Shown piece after piece: positions 43,591 through 51,727 of a stretch of DNA of 64,000 bases. The stretch is from Balneolaceae bacterium. GTDB lineage: Bacteria > Bacteroidota > Rhodothermia > Balneolales > Balneolaceae. Position numbers and translations under genes: made by a program. Position 1 is the first letter of the stretch; every line of letters starts with the position of its first letter. The stretch is from positions 2,442,976-2,506,975 of the forward strand of contig CP051242.1 of assembly GCA_017795005.1 (NCBI GenBank), given 5' to 3'. The notes beneath the pieces were generated by a model. It worked only from the letters and a program-made list of their open reading frames with translations, was not told the origin of the DNA and ran no database searches.

Positions 43591-45375
43591 TTAGACAGCA
43601 TCCATATCCAAATCTTTGAATTGAAGCTCATATAAGTGGCTGTATAATCCTCCCATAGCCAACAATTGCTGGTGAGTTCCATCCTCTACTATTTCCCCTT
43701 TATCTAATACCAATATCCGATCTGCATGTTGTACAGTGGATAAACGATGTGCTATTACGAAAGTCGTTCTTCCTTTCATCAAGCGATATAAAGCTTCCTG
43801 AACCTGTGCTTCAGACTCAGAATCTAATGAAGAAGTAGCTTCATCAAGGAGTAGAATTTTCGGGTTTTTAAGAATGGCTCTTGCGATAGCTAGTCGCTGT
43901 CTTTGTCCTCCGCTTAATTTAACTCCCTTCTCACCAATTAAAGCATCGTACGCTTCAGGAATTTCTGAAATAAAATCATGAGCATTGGCATCTCTGGCAG
44001 CAGCTTCAATTTCTTCATCGGTAGCTTCCAGATTACCATATTTGATGTTTTCTTTAATACTTGTCCCAAATAAATGAACTTCCTGTGGAACAATAGAAAT
44101 ATGTTCTCTAAGCGATTTAACCTGAAGTTCATCGATTGACTTTCCATCAACTTTGATACTTCCTTCCTGAGGATCATAAAATCTTGGAATCAAATTCAAT
44201 AAAGTAGTTTTACCTGCTCCACTTGGTCCTACTAAAGCCACCGTTTGTCCCGCTTCAACTTCAAATGAAATGTCCTTCAAAATAGTACGGTCATCTTCGT
44301 AAGCAAAGATCAATCCTTCCACACTTATCTGACCGTCTACTTCTTCTAATTCTAAAGCATTCTCCCTGTCTTGTATTTCAGGAATTTCCTCCAGTAGTTC
44401 AAAAATACGCTCTGAAGCGCCTGCAGCTGTATTCACAGCGGTATATAATCTGGAAGTCTGACTAATTGAACGGGAGATATTCAACGCGTAAATAATAAAA
44501 GCGACCAGATCACCGGCTGTAAGCCGATCGGCAAGCACTTCTTTACCCCCGTACCAAAAAATAACCACGAGAGTACCCATAAACATAATCCCTACTCCTG
44601 ACCAAAAAAACTGAGTCAGTACCACCTTTCTGCGAACCGTAGTAAATAGTTTTTCTATTGCGGAGGAATAACGTTCAACTTCATATTCTTCTCTAACAAA
44701 AGCTTTTACAAGTCGAACAGAACCCAAGGCGTCTTCAGCTACAGCGGTAGAATCCGCCAGTTCATCCTGAATTCCTTTAGAGAGTTTTCTGATTTTTAAA
44801 CCAAAGTAACGCGTTGCTATCGTTACAAATGGAACCGTGGCAAAAATCACTGCACTTAATCTCCAGTTCAGTACTACCATCAAAGAAACAGATCCAATCA
44901 TTGAAAAAGTAATGGTAAGTAATTGAGGTAGTGAATCTGTAAGAGCGGTACGTATGGAACCTACATCATTGGTAAGTCGGGAAGTAATTTCTCCTAATCT
45001 TCGCTCCGCAAAAAAGCGGAATCCTAATCGGTGTAAATGCTCATATACTTTTTTTCTAAGATCTGTTACAACGCGTTCACCTACCCATTCTAAATGGTAA
45101 TTCCCGGTAAACGTGAACAGCGCCTGTACTATGAATAACCCCAGAAGTCCAATTGCGAGCAGATTCAAAAGACTTTCATCTCCCCTTTCAAAAACAGCAT
45201 CGAGTAGCTCTCTTAATCCCAAAGGAACAGATAACCAAATACCTGACCCAATCAAAACCACTACCGTTGCAAAGTAAAATCTCCCTCTATAGGGTTTACT
45301 TAGTGCGAAAATTTTTACCAGCGTCTCTTTGAGGCTTTTAAGTCCCCGCCTTTCTTTTTCTTCTGTTTTACTCAT
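43591..45375 (-). CDS. ABC exporter, MsbA/MDR-like half transporter
   Basis: 594 residues with an N-terminal six-helix export domain (about 25-330) and a C-terminal ATPase: Walker A GPSGAGKTT near 384, signature LSGGQRQRLAIARA near 487, Walker B ILLLDEATSS near 508 and the H-loop IAHRLST near 545. This is a complete half transporter that works as a homodimer, in the type IV exporter (MsbA/BmrA/LmrA) group. Exported substrate cannot be told from sequence; lipid A core or drugs are typical. Transcribed alone, convergent with the repeat-protein operon and divergent from nfeD (93 nt between starts). Confidence 0.93.
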   Translation of the reverse strand: MSKTEEKERRGLKSLKETLVKIFALSKPYRGRFYFATVVVLIGSGIWLSVPLGLRELLDAVFERGDESLLNLLAIGLLGLFIVQALFTFTGNYHLEWVGERVVTDLRKKVYEHLHRLGFRFFAERRLGEITSRLTNDVGSIRTALTDSLPQLLTITFSMIGSVSLMVVLNWRLSAVIFATVPFVTIATRYFGLKIRKLSKGIQDELADSTAVAEDALGSVRLVKAFVREEYEVERYSSAIEKLFTTVRRKVVLTQFFWSGVGIMFMGTLVVIFWYGGKEVLADRLTAGDLVAFIIYALNISRSISQTSRLYTAVNTAAGASERIFELLEEIPEIQDRENALELEEVDGQISVEGLIFAYEDDRTILKDISFEVEAGQTVALVGPSGAGKTTLLNLIPRFYDPQEGSIKVDGKSIDELQVKSLREHISIVPQEVHLFGTSIKENIKYGNLEATDEEIEAAARDANAHDFISEIPEAYDALIGEKGVKLSGGQRQRLAIARAILKNPKILLLDEATSSLDSESEAQVQEALYRLMKGRTTFVIAHRLSTVQHADRILVLDKGEIVEDGTHQQLLAMGGLYSHLYELQFKDLDMDAV

Positions 45376-45468
45376 GTCAATAATTTGGCAAATATAATGC
45401 CAAGAAGTTGAGATTTTTTCCTTTCAATTTGCTATCTACCTATTCACAGAAACAAGAGTAATAGAATC

Positions 45469-45963
45469 ATGGATGGAGATACGCTCACCTGGATTTTTTT
45501 GATTGGCGGAATCATACTTATGGCACTCGAATGGGTTATTCCAAGTGGTATGGCTGTTATTTTAGGGTTTAGCGGACTCATTGTCGGCATTATTCGTTTT
45601 CTTGGATTTCTTGATGATCCTGTGACTGCAAGTTTGGCATGGGTAATTTTATCTGCTGTACTTACTGTTGTTACTCTGCCATTTCTAAAAAAATATTTTG
45701 GTGGAGAGAGTTCCTTTAAAGTTGCAGATGAGGATTTTGAGGCAATGGATCAGATTGTAGATGTAATCGAACCCATTGATGATGTAACTAATGAAGGAAG
45801 AATCCGTTTTCAGGGAATATCATGGCAGGCTCGTTCCATGGAGGGCGAAATACCGGCAGGAACACAGGTTCGTATTGTCTATCGTGATAATACAACATGG
45901 ATAGTAGAACCTGTTAGCAAGTTAGACCAACCGGAAACTCAAAGACTTAAACAAAAAAACTAG
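45469..45963 (+). CDS. NfeD-like membrane protein
   Basis: 164 residues: hydrophobic helices at about 8-28, 30-48 and 56-75, then a C-terminal OB-fold NfeD domain (about 98-150, ending AGTQVRIVYRDNTTWIVEP). This is the short form without the serine-protease domain. Members are membrane partners of SPFH-domain proteins, and two genes of that kind follow directly (6 nt to the first). Together they probably form a membrane-organising module. Confidence 0.9.
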   Translation: MDGDTLTWIFLIGGIILMALEWVIPSGMAVILGFSGLIVGIIRFLGFLDDPVTASLAWVILSAVLTVVTLPFLKKYFGGESSFKVADEDFEAMDQIVDVIEPIDDVTNEGRIRFQGISWQARSMEGEIPAGTQVRIVYRDNTTWIVEPVSKLDQPETQRLKQKN

Positions 45964-45969
45964 AACATC

Positions 45970-46899
45970 ATGTTTTGGACAGCAACATTGGTCACCTTAC
46001 TGGTTACCTATTTCATTTTAACACGACTTTTCATCATTGTTGAGTTTCGGGAAGAAGTAATTCAGGAACGGCTTGGAAAGTTTAAGAAAAACCTGAAACC
46101 AGGCTTTCATTTTCTTGTCCCCTTTGTGGACCGACCGGCCTACAGCCGTGAAATGCGTGAACAAGTACTTGATGTTCCAAGTCAAACCTGTATCACAAAA
46201 GACAATATTGAAGTTGCCGTAGACGGACTTGTATACATTAAAGTGATGGATGCATATAAAGCCAGTTATGGGATTTCTAACTATCAGGCTGCGGCTATTA
46301 ACCTTGCTCAAACGACCATGCGCAGTGAGATTGGTAAAATCACTCTTGACGATACCTTTTCCGAACGTGAGATGATGAATGAGAATATCGTTAGGGAAAT
46401 TGATAAAGCGGCTGATCCCTGGGGAATTAAGGTGCTTCGCTACGAAATTAAGAATATCCGCCCTTCCAACGAGATCGTGGATACCATGGAAAAGCAAATG
46501 GAAGCCGAGCGGGAAAAACGAGCTGAAATCGTACACTCAGAAGGATTCCGTCAGGCAAGAATCAATGAATCTGAAGGCGAGCAGCAAAGTCAGGTTTTAG
46601 TTTCTGAAGCAAGCAGACAAAAGAGAATTAACGAAGCTCAGGGTAAAGCCAAAGAAATAGAAATGGTTGCAACTGCTACGGCTCAAGGAATTCAGCGAAT
46701 TGCTGAGGCTATGCAAAAGCCCGGAGGTGATTTAGCTGTTAAAACCAAATTAGTTGAGCAATACATAGATGAATTTGGAAAAATTATCGCTCAGTCAAAA
46801 ATATCTGTATTACCTACAGAAACTGCGAATCTTAAAACATTCTTTGAAGGTGTGAGCACCATCAGTGATCATACCAAAGATAATGGAGGAGACCAATAA
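45970..46899 (+). CDS. SPFH/band-7 (stomatin-like) protein, first copy
   Basis: 309 residues. An N-terminal membrane helix (1-22), then an SPFH domain (about 25-180; IQERLGKFKKNLKPGFHFLVPF, REQVLDVPSQ, TKDNIEVAVDG), then a long alpha-helical region rich in Glu, Ala and Arg (about 180-260) that should form oligomeric coiled coils. Family members organise membrane microdomains and cooperate with NfeD proteins. Its stop codon overlaps the start of the next copy by one base. The two copies are related by duplication but have diverged in the C-terminus. Confidence 0.92.
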   Translation: MFWTATLVTLLVTYFILTRLFIIVEFREEVIQERLGKFKKNLKPGFHFLVPFVDRPAYSREMREQVLDVPSQTCITKDNIEVAVDGLVYIKVMDAYKASYGISNYQAAAINLAQTTMRSEIGKITLDDTFSEREMMNENIVREIDKAADPWGIKVLRYEIKNIRPSNEIVDTMEKQMEAEREKRAEIVHSEGFRQARINESEGEQQSQVLVSEASRQKRINEAQGKAKEIEMVATATAQGIQRIAEAMQKPGGDLAVKTKLVEQYIDEFGKIIAQSKISVLPTETANLKTFFEGVSTISDHTKDNGGDQ

Positions 46900-47846
46900 T
46901 GGGATTTTTAGAAATACTTGACACAATAAGTTTTGGATTGGTAATGGCCTTCATGGTCTTCATCCTTTTTAAAGTGGTTCAGTCCTTCAGATTAGTTCCT
47001 AATCAATATGCTTATATCGTAGAACGTTTGGGTAATTATCAAAGAACGCTTGGACCTGGTTTCCATGCGCTTATCCCCTTTCTCGATAAAGTTGTTTACA
47101 AGCAGGATTTAAGGGAAGAAACCATAGAAGTAGAACCACAGGAATGCTTCACTAAAGACAACGTAAAGGTTGAAGTGGATGGAGTTATATATCTGAGCGT
47201 GATGGACCCTGTAAATGCTAGTTATGGCGTCACCAATTATCGCTACGCAGCTATTCAACTTGCCCAAACTACCACACGTTCGGTTATTGGCTTAATGGAT
47301 CTGGATGAGACCTTCGAAGAACGTGCCAGAATGAGTCGCGAAGTAGTTTCCGTACTTAGCGAAATGGAAATGCCATGGGGGATTAAAGTTCACCGATATG
47401 AGATAAAGAATATTATGACACCAAGAACGGTCCAAAAAGCAATGGAACGGCAAATGACAGCAGAACGTGACAGACGTGCTGTAATCGCTAAGTCAGAAGG
47501 GGTTAAAGGCTCTAAAGTAAATGATGCAGAAGGTATGAGAGCAGAAATCATCAACATATCTGAAGCAGAAATGCAGCGCCGGATTAATGAAGCCGAAGGG
47601 TTAGCGCAAGAAATTGAAGCTCTTGCTGAAGCAACTGCAGTTTCTATTGAGAAGATTGCAGAAGCTCTTTCTCAACCAAAAGGAGCAGAAGCCATGCAAC
47701 TTCGCCTGGCAGAAAAATACCTTGGGAAGTTAAAAGGACTTGGACGAGATGAAAACCAAATTATCATTCCTCAGGATATTTCCAACTATGAAGAAGTGAT
47801 GAAAGGACTTTCACTTAATGAGTTGAATAAAATCAATAAAAAATAG
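46899..47846 (+). CDS. SPFH/band-7 (stomatin-like) protein, second copy
   Basis: 315 residues with the same plan as the previous protein: membrane helix (about 10-30), SPFH domain (VPNQYAYIVERLGNYQRTLG, KDNVKVEVDGVIYL) and the coiled helical C-terminal half. The residues DPVNASYGVTNYRYAAIQLAQTT match copy one nearly position for position (DAYKASYGISNYQAAAINLAQTT), so the pair arose by duplication and likely form a hetero-oligomer. Last gene of the nfeD-SPFH-SPFH operon; a dispersed inverted repeat and a convergent gene follow. Confidence 0.92.
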   Translation: MGFLEILDTISFGLVMAFMVFILFKVVQSFRLVPNQYAYIVERLGNYQRTLGPGFHALIPFLDKVVYKQDLREETIEVEPQECFTKDNVKVEVDGVIYLSVMDPVNASYGVTNYRYAAIQLAQTTTRSVIGLMDLDETFEERARMSREVVSVLSEMEMPWGIKVHRYEIKNIMTPRTVQKAMERQMTAERDRRAVIAKSEGVKGSKVNDAEGMRAEIINISEAEMQRRINEAEGLAQEIEALAEATAVSIEKIAEALSQPKGAEAMQLRLAEKYLGKLKGLGRDENQIIIPQDISNYEEVMKGLSLNELNKINKK

Positions 47847-47849
47847 TTG

Positions 47850-47915
47850 AATTAGGAATTAGGAATAAAAAGCAACAAAACCTCTTTATTCCTAATTGAA
47901 CTATTCCTAATTCTA
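47850..47915. repeat. Dispersed inverted repeat with ATTAGGAATA arms, second copy
   Basis: Perfect 13-bp arms AATTAGGAATAAA (47857-47869) and TTTATTCCTAATT (47885-47897), plus a further ATTAGGAAT/ATTCCTAAT pair outside. The same decamer builds the repeat at 6793-6874. Here it sits between converging genes and overlaps the stop codon of the M23 gene by a few bases. Confidence 0.65.
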
Positions 47916-48722
47916 AAGAGCTTTATAACTCTCTTTTTCCTTCAACCGGATCGCACCTTTTTGTGTGGAGAACTTAACCGGAATGGTAATAAAATCTCCA
48001 CCTTTTACTACTTTTTTCACATGAAAGTGTAAATGAGGTCCGGTAGCATAACCTGTTGCGCCCGAATAACCTAACAATTGTCCTGATCGAATTCTTTGGC
48101 CTACAGAAACAGCTATGCCGTTGAGCTTCAAATGAGAATATTCTGCAAAGGTCCCGTCTTTATGTACAACCGTAACAAAGTTGGCTTTGTCCTGAAAATA
48201 TTCATCTGTCCCCCCTTCACTATAACTCTCCTGGGTTTCCACTACAACACCTGATCGTGCCGAATAAACGGGTGTTCCTTCAGGCATATCGAAGTCAATG
48301 GAATAGGCAAGTTTTCCTTTATGTGAGAAATCTCCGTTATAAGCTTGTGCAACTTTAAATTCAGCACCCAATTGATAGGGAAGCCGATATACATAATTAT
48401 CGTTATGTCTGGAAAAGATATTTCCCATGTGGTATTTGTAAGTGGTGCCAAGGCTCCACCGTTTATCTCTTTTCTTAACCGTAAGTTCAGTTATCAGTTT
48501 TTCTGAGTCTGGCGCCATTCCTTCAACAACAGGTAATTTCTTTGAGGATGAAAGGTTTTCCAGATCTATATCAACTTCAATAGTAACCGGATAAAGATTT
48601 GTATTCTTTGCATACACTTCGATACTGTTTTCTTTTTCCACATTATAGACTTCTACAGAAGGCTTTTCCTGAATAAAACTTACTAGTAGAAATAATCCGG
48701 CAATGAATAGTGAAAACTTCAT
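47913..48722 (-). CDS. M23 family metallopeptidase (LytM/lysostaphin-type), secreted
   Basis: 269 residues with a signal peptide (to about 18). The C-terminal half holds the M23 fold: His in SHKGKLAYSIDFDMPEGTP with Asp (SIDF) as zinc ligands near 135-145, His in EYSHLKL near 193, and the HLHFH motif near 230. The short N-terminal half is a beta-sandwich (Ig-like). In other bacteria such enzymes cut peptidoglycan crosslinks or act as regulators of amidases. Catalytic ligands look intact, so an active enzyme is likely. Convergent with the SPFH gene and divergent from the sigma factor (64 nt between starts). Confidence 0.87.
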   Translation of the reverse strand: MKFSLFIAGLFLLVSFIQEKPSVEVYNVEKENSIEVYAKNTNLYPVTIEVDIDLENLSSSKKLPVVEGMAPDSEKLITELTVKKRDKRWSLGTTYKYHMGNIFSRHNDNYVYRLPYQLGAEFKVAQAYNGDFSHKGKLAYSIDFDMPEGTPVYSARSGVVVETQESYSEGGTDEYFQDKANFVTVVHKDGTFAEYSHLKLNGIAVSVGQRIRSGQLLGYSGATGYATGPHLHFHVKKVVKGGDFITIPVKFSTQKGAIRLKEKESYKAL

Positions 48723-48786
48723 AGGAAAAATGTAGTCATTCTCTTTTAATTTTGCGCAATTCTAAAGAGAGCGTGTATATTTCGGT

Positions 48787-49371
48787 ATGAACATGTATGT
48801 ATTGTATTTATTGTTTCTGCTGGCCGTTCGGGGAACCGCAGAACAGGATGATCCGGAGCTACTTCTGGCAATTAAAAATGGAGATCATGCTGCATTTAAA
48901 AAATTCTTTGAGAAACATCACTCCTATCTATATCACTTTCTGCTAAAAAAAGGGATTTCTGAACAACAGGCTGAAGATTTGGTACAACAGGCCTTTGTGA
49001 TGATCTGGGATAAACGGGATTCCATTGATGAAACCAAATCCCTTCGCTCTTACCTCTTCCGTATCGCGTACACACGTATGCTGAACGTATTCCGGGACAC
49101 TAAGAAATTTGATGAGAATGCAGACTTTGCGACCGAGGAGTCCGGACACGAAACTGACCAACAGCTGGAAGCGAAAGAACTGGGAAATGCTATTGAAGCA
49201 TCTATAGCATCGATGCCGGAAAAACGCCAGGTAGTATTCCGTTTATGTTTTATCCAGGAATTCACTTATAAAGAAGCAGCCGAAACCCTGGATGTATCCG
49301 TTAAAACCATTGAAAACCATATGGGTCTGGCATTGAAAGAACTAAGAGGAAAACTGGAGAGGTTTAGGTAG
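48787..49371 (+). CDS. RNA polymerase sigma-70 factor, ECF/FecI-like
   Basis: 194 residues. Sigma region 2 (about 33-100; FFEKHHSYLYHFLLKKG, AEDLVQQAFVMIWDKR, SLRSYLFRIAYTRMLN) binds the core enzyme and the -10 element; region 4 (about 138-190; PEKRQVVFRLCFIQEFTYKEAAE and an SVKTIENH helix-turn-helix) binds -35. The N-terminus of the annotated frame is unusual: MNMYVLYLLFLLAV is hydrophobic, as if a signal anchor, and the sigma fold begins only near residue 22. A later start is possible. The anti-sigma FecR and a TonB receptor are 2.4-3.3 kb downstream, so this is a surface-signalling system broken up by inserted DNA. Confidence 0.9.
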   Translation: MNMYVLYLLFLLAVRGTAEQDDPELLLAIKNGDHAAFKKFFEKHHSYLYHFLLKKGISEQQAEDLVQQAFVMIWDKRDSIDETKSLRSYLFRIAYTRMLNVFRDTKKFDENADFATEESGHETDQQLEAKELGNAIEASIASMPEKRQVVFRLCFIQEFTYKEAAETLDVSVKTIENHMGLALKELRGKLERFR

Positions 49372-49428
49372 TTAACAAATCATCTATTGTTCTTCTCAAA
49401 CCATAAACCAATCCCTGTCTTTTTTCAG

Positions 49429-49545
49429 ATATTTCTTACCCCTCCTCGTTCCTCCCCTTTTATCAAGGGGAGGAAGCTTTATAATTACTTCATTCCCCGT
49501 TATGAGGTCTCCCTCCCTGCTGTGAAAGGAGGGAACAAGGATGGG
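49429..49545 (+). repeat. 117-bp direct repeat, left copy, flanking a DUF559 remnant
   Basis: Aligns along 117 bp with 49893-50009. Conserved blocks: ATATTTCTTACCCCTCCTC; a perfect 9-bp hairpin CCTCCCCTT/AAGGGGAGG; AATTA and CCCGTTAT; then GTCTCCC with a second palindrome TCCCTCC/GGAGGGA and GAACAAG. The 216 bp from the sigma-factor stop to the DUF559 remnant holds only this. Confidence 0.8.
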
Positions 49546-49587
49546 ATTTATTTGTAAGGACTGTCAAAAAAACCGGTCATACTTTCC

Positions 49588-49847
49588 ATGAATAGCCACA
49601 ACAAAAAAAGTATCACCGAATTAGCTCGTGAACTAAGAAAGAATCAAACTCCTTCCGAACGAAAACTTTGGGAGGAAATCAGGTATCGAAAGCTGGATGG
49701 AAAAGTCCATGATTATCAGAAAGAATATGACAAACAACGTGATTTTATAATAACAAGTTAGGTTTGAAAGTCCTTAGAATCAGAAATCAAGAACTTTATG
49801 ATATGAAGGAAGTATTGGATAAAATCAGGCAATCTTTAAATAAATAG
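49588..49847 (+). pseudogene. DUF559 (endonuclease-like) gene remnant
   Basis: Starts with a typical DUF559 N-terminus, SITELARELRKNQTPSERK (residues 8-26) then LWEEIRYRKLDGK, but the middle of the family (the part with the conserved acidic DFYC/EIDG core) is missing. The frame jumps from RKLDGK straight to VHDYQKEYDKQRDFI, the part after the core. The reading frame then meets a stop at TAG and continues in another frame (LGLKVLRIRNQEL...), as expected if one T is lost from an AGTTTAGG run. So there is an internal in-frame deletion plus a one-base frameshift; the gene is inactive. 117-bp direct repeats bracket it. Confidence 0.8.
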
Positions 49848-49892
49848 ATACTAACCTTATTCAATTTCTCTTCAAACCCATCTCTTCCCCTC

Positions 49893-50009
49893 ATATTTCT
49901 TACCCCTCCTCATTCCTCCCCTTTAACCAAGGGGAGGAAGCTCCTTAATTAATTCTTTTCCCGTTATTAAGTCTCCCACCCTAGTGTCTAGGGTGGGAAC
50001 AAGAGTGGG
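49893..50009 (+). repeat. 117-bp direct repeat, right copy, flanking a DUF559 remnant
   Basis: Same orientation and order as the left copy. The first hairpin is conserved exactly in its arms (CCTCCCCTT/AAGGGGAGG). The second has changed on both sides to TCCCACCCTAG/CTAGGGTGGGA (49974-49998), keeping the pairing. The 145 bp between it and the next gene holds no clear gene; one frame reads NTDTELNLPIGKQVQYG, possibly a scrap of coding DNA. Confidence 0.8.
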
Positions 50010-50154
50010 TCAACACAGATACCGAACTTAACCTGCCCATCGGTAAACAGGTTCAATATGGCAATTTTGTCTCTTGTTGCTAACCTATTAATTCTGTTAC
50101 TTCAATAAAAACCGAACACCTGAGCCGCCTGCCTGCCGGGGCTTTAGGTAACCT

Positions 50155-50568
50155 ATGATAGAGTATATCCTTTTAAATAAAAATTGTGATCTTCCTGAAA
50201 TAAGTCACTTCAAACCTTTTCGAGCCATAGTAGTTATTGAAAGTATAGTGTCCTCGGATTGGCAATATGAGGTAAGCAAATGGCTGGTTAATTCTGGCTG
50301 TCTTTATATGATGGTCTGGGGAAATGAATGTAGTTCTTGGGATGACTCTGTGGATTTTGCAAGTTTAGAAATCTATAACTACGATGAGATTCCAGACGAA
50401 TCATCTGTAATGACCACTTGGCACGACAATGAATCCCTTGAAGAAGTTTTTTGGTTCGATAAATATTGCGCATTAAATATGGATCAGAGATTACAAAATC
50501 TATTGATACTACACATTAGTGTTGAATCAAAAGAAAATGAATTTATCGAGTTACATCGGGTTACATAA
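50155..50568 (+). CDS. DUF7684-like small protein (137 aa), function unknown
   Basis: 137 residues, soluble, rich in Trp, Cys and acidic residues. FRAIVVIE, VSKWLVNSGCLYMMVWGNEC, SSWDDSVDFASLE and VMTTWHDNESLEEVFWF match what I recall of the uncharacterised DUF7684 family. No catalytic motif is known to me. It lies in repeat-rich DNA between a decayed DUF559 gene and the lipoprotein-FecR unit. The sequence just past its stop resembles the start of an integron recombination site, and one reading of the gene is as a captured cassette; this is weakly supported. Confidence 0.7.
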   Translation: MIEYILLNKNCDLPEISHFKPFRAIVVIESIVSSDWQYEVSKWLVNSGCLYMMVWGNECSSWDDSVDFASLEIYNYDEIPDESSVMTTWHDNESLEEVFWFDKYCALNMDQRLQNLLILHISVESKENEFIELHRVT

Positions 50569-50637
50569 CAAGCGTTTCAAGCGGACACTGAATCAAGTTC
50601 AGCATGATAAGTTTAAGACTAACTGTGGCTTGATTTT
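50563..50637 (+). other. attC-like sequence at the 3' end of the DUF7684-like gene (tentative)
   Basis: The stop codon is inside ACATAACAAGCGTTTCAAGC, which resembles the left half of integron attC sites (TAACAA...TCAAGC) including the VCR type. A GTGGCTTGA partner lies 50 bp on, but the expected right-end GTTRRRY core is not found, so the site is degenerate or coincidental. A weak counterpart (ACCTGAGCC ... GGCTTTAGGT) sits at 50118-50149 before the gene. Confidence 0.3.
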
Positions 50638-50694
50638 TGAAATTTGAAATTTTCTTTGAAAAAGAATTAGGGGTACTTCCAATGTTGCGTGTAT

Positions 50695-50722
50695 TAAGGA
50701 TGAATCACGAAATTAATCCTTA
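50695..50722. promoter_or_regulatory. Inverted repeat upstream of the lipoprotein start
   Basis: TAAGGAT (50695-50701) and ATCCTTA (50716-50722) with a 14-nt spacer, 24 nt before the lipoprotein start codon. It could be an operator or an mRNA hairpin; the preceding sequence (GGGTACTTCCAATGTTGCGT) might contain the promoter. Function not tested. Confidence 0.35.
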
Positions 50723-50746
50723 ACAAAACAACAACAGGTGACTCAA

Positions 50747-51667
50747 ATGAAAACTCTAACCCCAATCAAACAACTATCTCTTTTTGCAGTAGCACTGGCT
50801 GTTTCTTTCACGGCCTGTTCTTCTGTTAACAACGATGTAGAATCTCTTTCTGAAGAAGATGTTCAGCTTGCTGCTGAAATCGTAGCTGTTTCTCTGGCTG
50901 ATAATGAATCAGGTGCAATGAGCAGCATGTATGATGCTTTCTCCGGTATTGATGATTCCGGAATCTCTTATGGTAGCGAATCATTATTTAAACACAGAGA
51001 CCGAAGACATCGCAACAGCGGACGAGGAGCAGAGCGTAACTATACTCACTCCTACGATTCAACAACCGGTGTTCATACTATATCTTATGAGAGAAGCGTA
51101 GAGACTGATAATTTTAATAAATCAGTAAGCATGTACCAGGAAATCATTTTCACTGATTTAGATGGCGCATTCATTGCACGTCCAAAAGCGGAGAAGAACG
51201 ACATAGAAGCGATTTCCTTTCAAGGTACCAAATCAGGTGAATCTAACGGACTTTATCGTAGCTCAAGCTTCACTAAAAATGACGTTTTTGATATCTCTGG
51301 TATACATGCAACAAGCCCGGTGTTAAGTTTTTCAGGAACTCACACTGGAGCAGGAGAAGCAGAAGTTACCCTCAGAGACAGTACTACAAAATCACGTTCT
51401 TATGAAATTGATATCACTTTCGAGAACGTAGAAGTGAATAAAGACACTGTACTTGCTTACGGAAATCTTGAAAACGGTGTTAGCGGAACTCTTACCTACA
51501 GTATTCTAATGAATAAGACGGTAAATGGTGTTCCTGAAGAAACCTTAGTCGAAGGAACAATTCAACTGGAAGAAGACGGAACTGCCCTGCTCCGATTCAA
51601 AAAGATTCCTAAAGTAATTCGCTTCTCATTAGTAGATGGCGAGGAAACTGACGAAGAAAGAGACTAA
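50747..51667 (+). CDS. Lipoprotein of unknown function in a FecR/TonB signalling locus
   Basis: I use ATG 50747, which follows AGGTG at a good ribosome-binding distance; a GTG three codons upstream is less likely. The 306-residue product has a signal with lipobox SFTAC, so it is anchored in a membrane. The mature part has a short helical segment (SLSEEDVQLAAEIVAVSL), a basic linker (HRDRRHRNSGRG) and then a large beta-rich domain of about 200 residues. No known domain. A terminator separates it from fecR, yet the order (sigma, lipoprotein, FecR, TonB receptor) suggests that it is a target or partner of the sigma system. Confidence 0.82.
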   Translation: MKTLTPIKQLSLFAVALAVSFTACSSVNNDVESLSEEDVQLAAEIVAVSLADNESGAMSSMYDAFSGIDDSGISYGSESLFKHRDRRHRNSGRGAERNYTHSYDSTTGVHTISYERSVETDNFNKSVSMYQEIIFTDLDGAFIARPKAEKNDIEAISFQGTKSGESNGLYRSSSFTKNDVFDISGIHATSPVLSFSGTHTGAGEAEVTLRDSTTKSRSYEIDITFENVEVNKDTVLAYGNLENGVSGTLTYSILMNKTVNGVPEETLVEGTIQLEEDGTALLRFKKIPKVIRFSLVDGEETDEERD

Positions 51668-51681
51668 TCCAATATTCTTAA

Positions 51682-51711
51682 AAGCAGGTTACTAATTGTA
51701 ACCTGCTTTTT
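51682..51711 (+). terminator. Terminator after the lipoprotein gene
   Basis: AAGCAGGTTAC/GTAACCTGCTT stem with a short loop (TAATT) and five T; 16 nt before the fecR-like ATG. Confidence 0.85.
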
Positions 51712-51727
51712 CCTATTATCCACCATC

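Noticed and set aside
50738-50746. GTG 50738 as start of the lipoprotein
   Set aside because: It overlaps the AGGTG ribosome-binding-like sequence that serves the ATG at 50747.
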